DNA from: Microthrixaceae bacterium | Lineage (GTDB): Bacteria > Actinomycetota > Acidimicrobiia > Acidimicrobiales > Microtrichaceae | Direction of reading: 5' to 3' | Length of the DNA: 64,000 nucleotides | Assembly (NCBI GenBank): GCA_020637215.1 | Contig: JACJWI010000001.1 | Span: 620,001 to 684,000 of the forward strand | In this document: positions 36,354 to 44,946 of the stretch, piece after piece | Layout of the letters: the number at the start of each line of letters is the position of its first letter | Numbering within the stretch: the stretch's first letter is position 1 | Translations under genes and position numbers: made by a program | Notes under the pieces: generated by a model | Seen by the model: only the letters and a program-made list of their open reading frames with translations | Told to the model about the DNA's origin: nothing | Database searches by the model: none

Positions 36354-37534
36354 CCGACCGCGACGCCGTGCACGTCCTCGTCGTCGCCCACGGGCCACCG
36401 CTGCGGGGTGGGATCGCCACCGTCGCTCTCGACCTGGTCGAGGACCCGGGCCTGAACGACGAGTTCGACATCGAGTTCCTCAACACCGCCCAGAACGACG
36501 AGGCCCGGGGTCGGTTCTCGCTCGCGAACGTCGGGCGCGTGAGCCGGGACGCGGTCGAGACGTTCCGCCGATCCCGTCCCGGCACCGTCGTGCACACCCA
36601 CTCGGTGCACTACCCGGCTCCGGTCGTGTGGCGACAGGTCGCGGTCGCGGTCGCGGCCCGCCTGCGGGGAGCCGCGGTGATCAACCACAACCACGCCCAG
36701 CCGCCATACATGGAGGGGCCGGGCGAGTGGCAGATCGGTCGGGCGAACGCGTGGGGCTTCGCCGTGCTCGACCGCCTGGTCGAGGCGACCGTGCTGATCG
36801 CGGCGGCCGGGGTGCCGAACATCCGGCGCTACATGCCGAGCTCGCCGCTGCCGGTGGTCCACAACTCGATCGTCGTCGACGAGGTCGTGGCCTCGACCGC
36901 GGTGCACGAGCCGCCGGTGGTCCTGTTCATCGGGGAGCTGCTCGAGCGCAAGGGCCTGGTCGTCCTGCTCGACGCTGTCGACCTGCTGGCGGAACGGGGC
37001 GTGGTGGCCGGCGTCGACTACGAGCTGCGGATCGTCGGCGACGACCGCCCGGGTCTCGACCCGCTCAAGGACGAGATGGTCGCCCAGGTCCAGGCCCGCG
37101 GGTTCGGCGACGCGCTGACCGGCCCGCTGGAGCGCGCCGAGGTGTACCGCCACCTCTCGGAGTCCGACCTGTACGTCTTCCCCACCTTCACCGAGGGCCA
37201 GCCGTTCACGGTGATCGAGTCGCTCGCATCGGGGGTCCCGTTGGTGGCCACCGACATCCAGGCGATCGCGAACATGGTCGAGGACCCGACCCACGGGCGG
37301 CTGGTCCCCATCCGCGACGCGGTCGCGGTCGCAGACGCCGTCCAGTCCCTGCTGGCGGACCCCGACGAGCGTCGGCGGATCTCGATCGCGTGTCGAGAGC
37401 GGGCGCGGGAGCGATTCGACCGCCCGGTCTTCCGGGCCCGGATCGCGGCGTTGTACCGCGCCGCGGGCAACAACCGGGGTCGCCGCGCCCGCCTCCGGGC
37501 CGGCCGGGCCCGCATCGTCGCCATCGACCGCTGA
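36350..37534 (+). CDS. GT4-family glycosyltransferase
   Basis: A 394-residue GT-B enzyme. The N-terminal domain starts VHVLVVAHGPPLRGGIATVALDL. The nucleotide-sugar domain shows VLFIGELLERKGLVVLLDAV, YELRIVGDDRPG, SDLYVFPTFTEGQPFTVIESLASGVPLVATD with the EX7E pair, and a basic C-terminus. The acceptor is unknown. The ATG overlaps the acetyltransferase stop (ATGA), so both probably modify the same surface glycan or glycolipid. Confidence 0.87.
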   Translation: MTDRDAVHVLVVAHGPPLRGGIATVALDLVEDPGLNDEFDIEFLNTAQNDEARGRFSLANVGRVSRDAVETFRRSRPGTVVHTHSVHYPAPVVWRQVAVAVAARLRGAAVINHNHAQPPYMEGPGEWQIGRANAWGFAVLDRLVEATVLIAAAGVPNIRRYMPSSPLPVVHNSIVVDEVVASTAVHEPPVVLFIGELLERKGLVVLLDAVDLLAERGVVAGVDYELRIVGDDRPGLDPLKDEMVAQVQARGFGDALTGPLERAEVYRHLSESDLYVFPTFTEGQPFTVIESLASGVPLVATDIQAIANMVEDPTHGRLVPIRDAVAVADAVQSLLADPDERRRISIACRERARERFDRPVFRARIAALYRAAGNNRGRRARLRAGRARIVAIDR

Positions 37535-37556
37535 CCTGCCCTGCTGGTCCGTGTTA

Positions 37557-37575
37557 CCGGCCCGCACCGGGCCGG
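37557..37575. terminator. Possible terminator hairpin between convergent genes
   Basis: CCGGCCCG-CAC-CGGGCCGG is a perfect 8-bp stem. It lies between the glycosyltransferase stop and the second NUDIX stop, without a T tract. Confidence 0.45.
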
Positions 37576-37598
37576 GCGCGAGTCGGACCGGCGCGGGC

Positions 37599-38126
37599 CT
37601 AGCGGTCCGGGCGCTCCACCCGGAACTCGTCCGGTCGGGTGCCGCGGATCACGTAGGAGTAGGTGCGGGGATCAGTCCAGCGGTTCTCGAGCCAGTCGAG
37701 CAAGGGCTCTCGCACCCACGGGTGCGAGTCGCCGAGGAGCTCGACGCACGCGGCGGAGGCCGCCCAGGCGGACCCGACGACGATGCCGTCGGGGTCCGAC
37801 CCGATCGAGAGCTCCCCGGCCACCGCGACGGCCCGGTGGACCTCGACGCGGAGGTTCCAGCCGAGATCGGGAGCCGATGCCTCGATGTCGTAGAGGAGGC
37901 CTCCCCAGCGGATGACCCTCAGCCCGGTCTCCTCGGCGACCTCACGGGTCAACCCGTCCAGGGGCTCCTCGCCCTCGTCGACCACACCGCCCGGGGTGGT
38001 CCAGTCCGATGTCCCGTTGGGTCGTCGGTTCTCGACCAGGAGGACGGCGCCGGGGGGCAGGTCGTCGGGGAGGCCGGGGAGGTCCCCCGTCTCGATCACC
38101 GCGCTGGCGACGGTCCAGGCTCTCAC
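37599..38126 (-). CDS. NUDIX hydrolase
   Basis: A 175-residue protein with the NUDIX box GGVVDEGEEPLDGLTREVAEETGL, complete in its Gly, Glu and REXXEE positions. GAVLLVENRRPNG precedes it. The C-terminal 50 residues carry WVREPLLDWLENRW. The substrate is unknown. GTG 38126 is preceded six bases upstream by CAGGCT, close to the leaderless pattern seen elsewhere. Confidence 0.85.
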   Translation of the reverse strand: MRAWTVASAVIETGDLPGLPDDLPPGAVLLVENRRPNGTSDWTTPGGVVDEGEEPLDGLTREVAEETGLRVIRWGGLLYDIEASAPDLGWNLRVEVHRAVAVAGELSIGSDPDGIVVGSAWAASAACVELLGDSHPWVREPLLDWLENRWTDPRTYSYVIRGTRPDEFRVERPDR

Positions 38127-38293
38127 CACACCAGCCTGCCCGAACGGCGGGCCCAGCGCCGCCCTGCACTGGTCGGTTCGGCCTGGATCCACCGATGGGG
38201 TGGGTGATGTGTTGGCGGAGGGTGCTTCGCGACTTGGGGTCATGCGGGTGCTCGAAGCCGAACCGTCCGCAACGAATCCGGGCCCAGGCCTTG

Positions 38294-38319
38294 CCATATC
38301 GAACACGTGTTCGATATGG
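38294..38319. promoter_or_regulatory. LexA (SOS) box inside a perfect 26-bp palindrome
   Basis: The inner 16 bases at 38299-38314 read TCGAAC-ACGT-GTTCGA, the actinobacterial LexA consensus TCGAAC-N4-GTTCGA without mismatch. The symmetry extends five bases on each side (CCATA/TATGG). The right end overlaps the candidate -10 of the HNH gene, so bound LexA would block it. In M. tuberculosis 13E12-family genes are known to carry such boxes. Confidence 0.85.
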
Positions 38320-38320
38320 T
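38315..38320 (+). promoter_or_regulatory. Candidate leaderless -10 of the HNH gene
   Basis: TATGGT lies seven bases before ATG 38328 and overlaps the right end of the LexA palindrome. Confidence 0.5.
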
Positions 38321-38327
38321 GGTGGGC

Positions 38328-39851
38328 ATGGACACCGGCACCACCACCATGGAGCGGCCAGCAGCGGCTGGCGGTGCTGGCGGTGCTGGGGGTGGAGCGG
38401 TCGCGGGTGAGGTTCATGACTGGGAGTCGCGTCTGCGCGAGTTGGATGATCGCATCGGTGTGCTGTCCGCGCAGATCCACGCGTTGGACGCCGAACTGGT
38501 CGGTGTCCTCGCCGAGTACGACGCGGTCGGGGGATGGCAGGGCCGGGGGTGGCGGTCCTTCGCCCACTACCTGTCGGTACGCACGAACTTCGCTCCTCGC
38601 GACGCGGAACGTCTGGTGTCGATCGCAGCGCGCGTCGATGACATGCCGTCCCTGATCGCCGCGGCACGCGGCGGGCAGGTGTCCATGGGTGTGCTCGCGT
38701 CCGCGGCGAGGGTCGTCACTCCGGAGAACGAGGCGAGGGTCCTCGACGTCGTGCGGGCCTGCACCCCACGTCAAGCACAACGGGTGCTCGCCGCGTACCG
38801 GTCACTACGCCCCACCACCAACGACGACACCGACGGTGACGGCGGTGATGGTTCTGTGGCGGATGATCTCGAGTTGGATCACTGGTGGCGGAACTGGATC
38901 GATGACCACGGCCGCTACCGGATCGACGGCGCCCTCGACAAGCTCACCGGAGAACTGCTCGAACAAGCCCGACGGGCCGTCATCGCCGAGATGGAACGGA
39001 CCGGCACCCACCCACACGCCGACAAGCCACCTGAAGCTGGTGAACCATCCGACACAGCCGAAGCCGCCGATGTTGGGGTGGGGGTGTCGGGGCGGTGTGT
39101 GAGCGCGGTCGAGTCGATCGCCGCGATGGCATCCATGGTGCTCGAGCACGCGTCGAATGCCGGGGTGGGTGACCGTGGCGGCGAACGTTTCGCCGTGCAG
39201 GTCGTCTGCGACATCGCCGCTCTCGCCGAAGTCCTCGGCATCGACCTCGACCCGAACCGTCCCATCGGTCTCGGTTCCCGCGCCTACCTGCCGCGCACCG
39301 GAGCACATCTGAGCAACGCCGAGCTGTCACGGGTCCTCTGCGACGGGGTGTTGCAGATGCTGATCGACCACGACGGCCAACCACTCTGGCTCGGCACGGA
39401 GAAACGCCTGTTCAACCGTCACCAACGCCGCGCGCTACGCCACCGCGCCGGCGGCGTATCGGCGTGTGAGTTCCCGGGATGCCCGACCACCCGTTTCGTC
39501 GAAACCCACCACATCGCCGGAGTCGCCGAGGACGGTGGTCTCACCGACCTCGACAACGGTGTCTTGTTGTGCAGCTTCCATCACCACGAACTGCACCGGA
39601 AACGCTGGCAGATCGTCCGGAACGGCAGCCAACTCACCTTCTACGACCGAACCCGCTGCCTCGGATCCTCCGGCCCGCCAGGCCCGACACCCGGACCACA
39701 CGCCGATGTTGCGGTGCTGCCACACCAGACACACCCACCCGAGCCGCCACCAGACATCGGGGCTGATTCGTGTCGCTGCCACGGCGGCGGAGAACACCTC
39801 ACCGCCTACGCCCTCGACGAACTGCTCCACCACCTCCTCACCGCCGCCTGA
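38328..39851 (+). CDS. DUF222 / HNH endonuclease (13E12 repeat family)
   Basis: A 507-residue protein. The DUF222 domain covers the first 330 residues (RELDDRIGVLSAQIHALDAELV, WRSFAHYLSVRTNFAPRDAERL, GQVSMGVLASAARV). A C-terminal HNH nuclease shows CEFPGC, HHIAGVAEDGGLTDLDNGVLLCSFHHHELHRKRW-type residues, with paired Cys, His and Asn. This family is multicopy in actinobacteria, LexA-controlled in mycobacteria, and of unclear role. I prefer ATG 38328 because of the TANNNT spacing; ATG 38316 and GTG 38307 are in frame but fall inside the operator. It may be mobile or repetitive in the genome. Confidence 0.85.
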   Translation: MDTGTTTMERPAAAGGAGGAGGGAVAGEVHDWESRLRELDDRIGVLSAQIHALDAELVGVLAEYDAVGGWQGRGWRSFAHYLSVRTNFAPRDAERLVSIAARVDDMPSLIAAARGGQVSMGVLASAARVVTPENEARVLDVVRACTPRQAQRVLAAYRSLRPTTNDDTDGDGGDGSVADDLELDHWWRNWIDDHGRYRIDGALDKLTGELLEQARRAVIAEMERTGTHPHADKPPEAGEPSDTAEAADVGVGVSGRCVSAVESIAAMASMVLEHASNAGVGDRGGERFAVQVVCDIAALAEVLGIDLDPNRPIGLGSRAYLPRTGAHLSNAELSRVLCDGVLQMLIDHDGQPLWLGTEKRLFNRHQRRALRHRAGGVSACEFPGCPTTRFVETHHIAGVAEDGGLTDLDNGVLLCSFHHHELHRKRWQIVRNGSQLTFYDRTRCLGSSGPPGPTPGPHADVAVLPHQTHPPEPPPDIGADSCRCHGGGEHLTAYALDELLHHLLTAA

Positions 39852-39883
39852 GGCGTCGGCTCCGCCGATCGGCGGAACCAGGA

Positions 39884-40654
39884 TCAGTCTCCGGCCGGGG
39901 TGCTGTCGGAGGCGTCACCGAGTCGGACCTGCACCGGACCGGGCGACCCGTCCTCCATCCGCTCCTGGAACGCGGCGTCGTCGATGATGACGCGGGGCAG
40001 CTCGGCGCTCGGGGCGAGGGCCGCGGGTTCCTCGACCCCGGGGGTGGGGGTGGCTGCGGACGAGTCGTCGACGTCGAACACGAGCGCGCCGGCGGTGGTC
40101 GAGGCGACGAGCACACCGACCACCGGCACCACGGTCCGACCGCGCAGCAGCCGGAAGCGCTTCTTGACCGGTTCGGGCCGGGCGACCATCAGCGACAGCA
40201 GCTCGTCCTCGACGGTCCGCCGGTCGCTGTCGAGCGCCTCGGCCAGCACGTCGAGGTCGCCGAGTCGGAGGGTGACCGTCGTGCCGGGCTCCTGGCCCCG
40301 CATCGAGTACACGAGGGCCAGGTACTTGCTCAGCACCTCCTCGCGGCCCGCCGCGGTGTCGTGATCGGGCAGCTCCGCCCGCGAGCCGTCCGCGGTGATC
40401 AGACCCTCGTCCAGGTCGATCACCAGCTGGCTGCGGCTCGGCACCATCGACGACGTGCGGACGCCGTACAGCTCCGACAGCGTCTTCAGGTCCGACTCGG
40501 AGATGGCGCGGCGTCCGGTCTCGATCTCGAGGAGATCGATCTCGTCGAGCGAACCGCCCATCTCCTCGCTGACCTCGGCCACAGTGAGGCCCTTCTCCAG
40601 ACGGGCCTCGGACAGGAGGCGACCGAGGCGTCGCGGCGGTACCAGGAGTTCCAT
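39884..40654 (-). CDS. Membrane-anchored Xre-type helix-turn-helix protein
   Basis: A 256-residue protein. The N-terminal HTH is LGRLLSEARLEKGLTVAEVSEEMG followed by LLEIETGRRAISESDLKTLSELYGV. After a linker of about 100 residues comes a basic stretch KKRFRLLRGR and one membrane segment (VVPVVGVLVASTTAGALVF), then about 60 acidic extracytoplasmic residues. The layout resembles RodZ, which also has an Xre HTH, a single helix and an external domain, but the external domain is too short to confirm that. It could also be a membrane-bound transcription factor. Confidence 0.7.
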   Translation of the reverse strand: MELLVPPRRLGRLLSEARLEKGLTVAEVSEEMGGSLDEIDLLEIETGRRAISESDLKTLSELYGVRTSSMVPSRSQLVIDLDEGLITADGSRAELPDHDTAAGREEVLSKYLALVYSMRGQEPGTTVTLRLGDLDVLAEALDSDRRTVEDELLSLMVARPEPVKKRFRLLRGRTVVPVVGVLVASTTAGALVFDVDDSSAATPTPGVEEPAALAPSAELPRVIIDDAAFQERMEDGSPGPVQVRLGDASDSTPAGD

Positions 40655-40736
40655 GGTTCCCGATCGGCGTTCGGCCGGCGATCTTGAACTTTCCTCACAT
40701 CGAGGCCGGGGTTCGGACCACGCCGGTGCCCACTCG

Positions 40737-40742
40737 TATCAT
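40737..40742 (+). promoter_or_regulatory. Candidate leaderless -10 of the small membrane protein gene
   Basis: TATCAT lies seven bases before ATG 40750. Confidence 0.5.
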
Positions 40743-40749
40743 CGGCGCC

Positions 40750-41067
40750 ATGGCCGACCGTTCGCCGACACCGCCCCCCGGCACCGACCCGGAGTCCGCG
40801 CTCCCGTCGGTGCTGGCCCGTGCCCTGGCGTTCGGCGCGATCCTCGTCGGAGGGGCGGCCGGCGGGCTGATCGGCTACGCCTTCGCCGACCTCGGAGGCT
40901 TCGGCGGCGCCGCGGTCGGGCTCGTGACGTTCCTGGGAGCGGTCGTCGGGGCCGGTGGGGTCGCCGTGGTCGCGGTGCTGACCCTGCGCGCCCTGGGCGA
41001 GTGGGAGACGATCCGCCGCCGCGACGACGCCACCCGACGCGGACCCGGCCGGCCCCGGTCCGCGTGA
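40750..41067 (+). CDS. Small two-helix membrane protein
   Basis: A 105-residue protein of unknown function. A Pro-rich head precedes two Gly-rich hydrophobic segments (LAFGAILVGGAAGGLIGYAF and VTFLGAVVGAGGVAVVAVL). A basic tail RRRDDATRRGPGRPRSA ends it. It overlaps the inositol monophosphatase gene by four bases (GTGA), so the two are co-transcribed. No family recognised. Confidence 0.65.
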   Translation: MADRSPTPPPGTDPESALPSVLARALAFGAILVGGAAGGLIGYAFADLGGFGGAAVGLVTFLGAVVGAGGVAVVAVLTLRALGEWETIRRRDDATRRGPGRPRSA

Positions 41068-41879
41068 GCGCCGAACCCGCCGACCTGCTCTCGTTGGCCC
41101 GACGAGCCGCGGACGCCGCGGTGGCGACGGTGCGGGAGCGGCCAAGCGCCCTCGAGGTCGACACCAAGTCGTCGAGCACCGACATGGTCACCCAGATGGA
41201 CCGCGCCGCCGAGGAGACGATCCGGGCCGTGATCCTGGCCGATCGACCCGATGATCGGATCGTCGGCGAGGAGATGGGCGACCGCCCGCCACCGACCGGG
41301 GCCGACGACGCGGACGCGGTCACCTGGTGGATCGACCCGATCGACGGCACCACCAACTACGTGTACGACCACCCGGGTTGGAACGTCTCGATCGCCGCCG
41401 AGCTCGGCGGCCGGACCGTCGCCGCGGTCGTGGCGGATCCGACCCACGGCCGCACCTACTCAGCAGTCCGTGGCGGCGGAGCCGAGGTCAGCGACCGGCC
41501 CGGACTGCTGCGCCTGGTCGATCCACCCCCGCTCTCGCACGCCCTGGTCGCCACCGGCTTCTCCTACGACCCGGCCCGTCGCCATCGCCAGGGCCTCGTC
41601 GTCGCCGAGCTGCTCCCCCGCGTCCGCGACATCCGGAGGATGGGCGCCGCCGCTCTCGACCTGTGCTCGGTCGCCGCCGGGCGGGTCGACGTCTACTTCG
41701 AGGTCGGGCTGTCCCCCTGGGACATCGCCGCCGGGTCCCTCGTCGCCGAGGAGGCCGGCGCCCGGGTCGCCGCCATCGACGGCGGACCGCTGGGGACAGG
41801 CTCGGTCCTCGCCGCCCACCCGGCGCTGTTCGACGAGGTGATCGGGCTGCTCGACGAGCTGGGCGCCGCCTCGGTCTGA
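41064..41879 (+). CDS. Inositol monophosphatase family protein
   Basis: A 271-residue Mg-dependent phosphatase. Metal-site motifs are TDMVTQMDRAAEETI, IVGEEMG, TWWIDPIDGTTNYVYDHP and the late VYFEVGLSPWDIAAGSLVAEEAG. The substrate may be inositol phosphate, histidinol phosphate or a related sugar phosphate; position alone does not decide. The GTG start overlaps the membrane-protein stop. The following response regulator begins 69 bases later. Confidence 0.9.
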   Translation: MSAEPADLLSLARRAADAAVATVRERPSALEVDTKSSSTDMVTQMDRAAEETIRAVILADRPDDRIVGEEMGDRPPPTGADDADAVTWWIDPIDGTTNYVYDHPGWNVSIAAELGGRTVAAVVADPTHGRTYSAVRGGGAEVSDRPGLLRLVDPPPLSHALVATGFSYDPARRHRQGLVVAELLPRVRDIRRMGAAALDLCSVAAGRVDVYFEVGLSPWDIAAGSLVAEEAGARVAAIDGGPLGTGSVLAAHPALFDEVIGLLDELGAASV

Positions 41880-41948
41880 GCCCGGCTCCAGCGACTGCTG
41901 CGGGCCGCTGTCACCCGCACCCCCTCCGGATGGTGGACAATGGCCGCC

Positions 41949-42629
41949 GTGGGCACGCGCATCCTGACCGTCGAGGACGACGAACGAATCCGCACCTCGG
42001 TGAAGCTCGCCCTGGAGGACGAGGGCTGGCAGGTGCTCGAGGCCGAGACCGGCGAGGACGCCATCGCCACGTTCACCCGGGAGCCGACCGACGTCGTGCT
42101 GATCGACATCATGCTCCCCGGCATCGACGGCTTCGAGGTCTGCCGGTCGGTGCGTCGCCTGAGCGACGTGCCGATCATCATGGTCACCGCCCGCGCCGAC
42201 ACCCACGACGTGGTCGCCGGCCTCGAGGCCGGAGCGGACGACTACCTGACCAAGCCGTTCGTCCCCAAGGAGCTCTCGGCGCGCATCCGGGCCCTGCTGC
42301 GCCGGGCCCGCCCGACCGTGCCCGGCAACCCGCGGCTGCGCTTCGGCGACCTCGAGGTCGTCCCCCAGGAGGGGGTCGTCACCCGGGCCGACCAGCCGGT
42401 CCACCTGACCAAGACCGAGTTCCGCCTGCTCGTCGAGCTGGCCAACCACCCCGGCACCGTGTTCTCGCGCGAGGACCTGCTGGAGAAGGTGTGGGGTCAC
42501 GGCGTCTTCGGCGACGGCCGACTGGTCGACGTCCACGTCCGGCGGCTGCGCACCAAGATCGAGGCCGACCCGGCCGACCCCCGCCACGTCGTCACCGTGC
42601 GCGGGCTCGGCTACAAGCTCCAGCCGTGA
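41949..42629 (+). CDS. mtrA: OmpR-family response regulator, MtrA-like
   Basis: A 226-residue regulator. The receiver domain has ILTVEDDERIRTSVKLALE, the phospho-acceptor Asp in VVLIDIMLPGIDG, and the Lys in YLTKPFVPKEL. The winged-helix domain ends VDVHVRRLRTKIEADPADPRHVVTVRGLGYKL. The trio response regulator, kinase and GerMN lipoprotein is the layout of mtrA-mtrB-lpqB, a conserved actinobacterial system controlling cell division and wall homeostasis. I chose GTG 41949 because GACAAT lies seven bases upstream; ATG 41940 is the alternative. Confidence 0.87.
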   Translation: MGTRILTVEDDERIRTSVKLALEDEGWQVLEAETGEDAIATFTREPTDVVLIDIMLPGIDGFEVCRSVRRLSDVPIIMVTARADTHDVVAGLEAGADDYLTKPFVPKELSARIRALLRRARPTVPGNPRLRFGDLEVVPQEGVVTRADQPVHLTKTEFRLLVELANHPGTVFSREDLLEKVWGHGVFGDGRLVDVHVRRLRTKIEADPADPRHVVTVRGLGYKLQP

Positions 42630-44227
42630 CCGACGCCGCGTCGGCTCCAGCCGACGCCCGGCTACGGCGTGGCATCCACCCCGGCCTCCGGGCCCGCATC
42701 GCCATCTCGGTCGCGCTCGTCACCCTGCTGGCGTCAGTCGCCGTGTCGATCACGACGCTGACGGTCACCCGACGGACCCTGATCGACCAGCGCGAGGAGT
42801 CGGTGTCGCGGCGTGTGCTCGCCAACGCCCGCACCGTCGAGGGGTCGGTCGGACGTGCCCCGACCCAGGACGTCCAGTCGGTGCTGTCCTCGCTCCCTGA
42901 CGCCGGCAAGCCGTCGGTCATCCTGCCCGGCGACGGTCGGACGGTCGTGGCCAGCCTGGACACCCGCTTCGGGGTCGACTCCATCCCCCGCGCCCTGCGC
43001 GACCAGGTCGCAGCGGGCGACAGCGGCATCATGCGCGTGGTCGTCGACGGCCAGCCCGTCGTCGCCATCGGCGTTCCGCTCAGCCAGACCGGCGGCTCCT
43101 ACTTCGAGGTGTACCGCCTCGACGACATCGACGCCGGGTTGCGGACCCTCGGCTTCACGCTCGTGCTGGCCACCGCGCTGTCGACGGTGGCCGCGGGTGC
43201 GATCGGCTACTGGGCCAGCCGGTACACGCTGCGGCCGCTGACCCGCATCGGCGAGGCGACCGAGGCCGTCGCCCTCGGCCAGCTCGACACCCGGCTCGAC
43301 TACGACGAGTACGTCCACGACTCCGACCTGGCCCCCCTGGTGACGAACTTCAACTCGATGGTGGCGAGCCTGCAGGAGCGCATCGACCGCGACGCCCGAT
43401 TCGCCAGCGACGTCAGCCACGAGCTCCGCTCGCCGTTGACCACGATCAACGCCGCCATCCAGGTGCTGTCGAACAACCAGGACCAGATGCCCGAGCGCTC
43501 CCAGCAGGCCCTCGAGCTGTTGGGCAAGGACATGGCCCGCTTCACCCAGCTCGTCGAGGACCTGCTCGAGATCTCGCGCTTCGACGCCGGAGCGGTCCGC
43601 CTCGAGCTCGACGGGGTCGCCATCGTCCCGTGGGTGCGCACCACCGTGTCCAACCTCACCGACGGGACGGTCGAGGTGAGCTCCGACCCCCGCCTCGACG
43701 GCCTCGTCCTCGCGTGCGACAAGCGGAGGGTGACGCGAATCCTCGCCAACTACCTCGACAACGCCGAGAAGTACGCGGACGGGGCGACCGGGGTGTTCAT
43801 CGACCGCCACGACCCCGGTCCCGACGAGATCTCCGATGGGGTCGACCCCGACGAGCTGACCGTGCGTATCGCGGTCGAGGACCGCGGCGCAGGTGTTCCC
43901 GAGTTTGAACGCGCCCGGATCTTCGACCGGTTCAACCGCGGCGACCAGGGCGGCAGCCGGGGATCGGACCTCGGGGTGGGACTGGGTCTGGCCCTGGTGG
44001 CCGAGCACGCCCGCCTCCAGGGTGGCCAGGTCTGGGTGGAGGACCGCGACGACGGCGGACAGGGAGCGCGGTTCGTGGTCGAGCTCCCGCTACTAGCCGT
44101 CGACCAGGTCGAGGAGGACCTGTCGGAGGCCACGCCGGAGGCCGCCGGTGCCCTCACCCTCACCGGGGAGCACCGGGCCATCGGGCTCGGCGCCCTCCCC
44201 GACGATCCGCCGAGGGTCGTGTCGTGA
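42626..44227 (+). CDS. mtrB: Sensor histidine kinase, MtrB-like
   Basis: A 533-residue kinase. Two membrane segments (AISVALVTLLASVAVSITTL and LGFTLVLATALSTVAAGAIG) flank an external domain of about 110 residues. A HAMP domain follows. The phospho-acceptor His is in ASDVSHELRSPLTTI, the N box is ANYLDNAEKYADG, and the G boxes are VEDRGAGVPEFERARIFDRF and GVGLGLALVAEHARLQGG. The start overlaps the mtrA-like stop by four bases. Confidence 0.9.
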   Translation: MTDAASAPADARLRRGIHPGLRARIAISVALVTLLASVAVSITTLTVTRRTLIDQREESVSRRVLANARTVEGSVGRAPTQDVQSVLSSLPDAGKPSVILPGDGRTVVASLDTRFGVDSIPRALRDQVAAGDSGIMRVVVDGQPVVAIGVPLSQTGGSYFEVYRLDDIDAGLRTLGFTLVLATALSTVAAGAIGYWASRYTLRPLTRIGEATEAVALGQLDTRLDYDEYVHDSDLAPLVTNFNSMVASLQERIDRDARFASDVSHELRSPLTTINAAIQVLSNNQDQMPERSQQALELLGKDMARFTQLVEDLLEISRFDAGAVRLELDGVAIVPWVRTTVSNLTDGTVEVSSDPRLDGLVLACDKRRVTRILANYLDNAEKYADGATGVFIDRHDPGPDEISDGVDPDELTVRIAVEDRGAGVPEFERARIFDRFNRGDQGGSRGSDLGVGLGLALVAEHARLQGGQVWVEDRDDGGQGARFVVELPLLAVDQVEEDLSEATPEAAGALTLTGEHRAIGLGALPDDPPRVVS

Positions 44228-44898
44228 ACGGTTCGCCGGGTCGCCGACGGCGCGGGATCGTGGCCCGGTCGCTGGCCGCCGTCGCGGTCCCGCTCGCGGT
44301 CGCGGCCGGGTGCTCGATCAGCACCGACGACACCCCGCGGGCGCTGGCGGTCAGCACCACCACCACCTCCGCTCCGGCCTCGCCGACCAGCGGTGGCGCC
44401 AGCGCCCAGCTCTGGTACGTGCTCGACGGCTCGTTGGTGCCGGTGTCGGCATCGCTGCCCGACCACCTGCTCTCCACGGTCATGGGATCGCTGTTCGACG
44501 CTCCCGACACCGAGTCGGTGGGCCGGGACCTGACCACCTCGGTCCCCGTCGACACCAAGGTCGAGCACCTCGACCTCGCGGACGGGACCCTGACCGTCGA
44601 CCTGTCCGGCGAGTTCGACAACCTGGTCGGGCCCAGCCGTCAGCAGGCGATCGCGCAGATCGTCCTGACCGCGACCGAGTTCCCGAGCGTCGAACGGGTC
44701 CGGTTCCGCGTCGACGGCACGGCGGTTCCGGTGCCGACGCCCACCCGCGGCGATGCTCCCACCGTGTCGGAGTGCGACTACGCGTCGCTGCTGGCCGACC
44801 CCGTCGAGATGGCCCAGGCCGGCGTCACGCTCAGCGCCATCCAGCGCACCCAGGCCCGCGCCGCGGACCTCGAACGGCACTGCGACAACACCGACTGA
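44224..44898 (+). CDS. GerMN-domain lipoprotein in the LpqB position
   Basis: A 224-residue lipoprotein with the lipobox region PLAVAAGCS. A Thr/Ser linker leads into a GerMN domain (LWYVLDGSLVPVSASLP, VEHLDLADGTLTVDLSGEF, IAQIVLTATEFPSVERVRFRVDG). Mycobacterial LpqB, which modulates MtrB, is over twice as long and adds a propeller-like domain. Here only the GerMN part is present, so it is a short form. Its start overlaps the kinase gene (GTGA), supporting a joint role. Confidence 0.8.
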   Translation: MNGSPGRRRRGIVARSLAAVAVPLAVAAGCSISTDDTPRALAVSTTTTSAPASPTSGGASAQLWYVLDGSLVPVSASLPDHLLSTVMGSLFDAPDTESVGRDLTTSVPVDTKVEHLDLADGTLTVDLSGEFDNLVGPSRQQAIAQIVLTATEFPSVERVRFRVDGTAVPVPTPTRGDAPTVSECDYASLLADPVEMAQAGVTLSAIQRTQARAADLERHCDNTD

Positions 44899-44946
44899 GC
44901 GTTCGACCGCGATCGGACCGGCGCTCGATGCGGTCCACCGGCCGAC

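Noticed and set aside
38307..38327. GTG 38307 or ATG 38316 as the start of the HNH gene
   Set aside because: Both fall inside the LexA palindrome; ATG 38328 has the correct spacing from TATGGT.
38328..39851. Homing endonuclease or insertion sequence
   Set aside because: The HNH gene has a DUF222 domain and no inverted repeats, target duplications or intron/intein host were seen around it.
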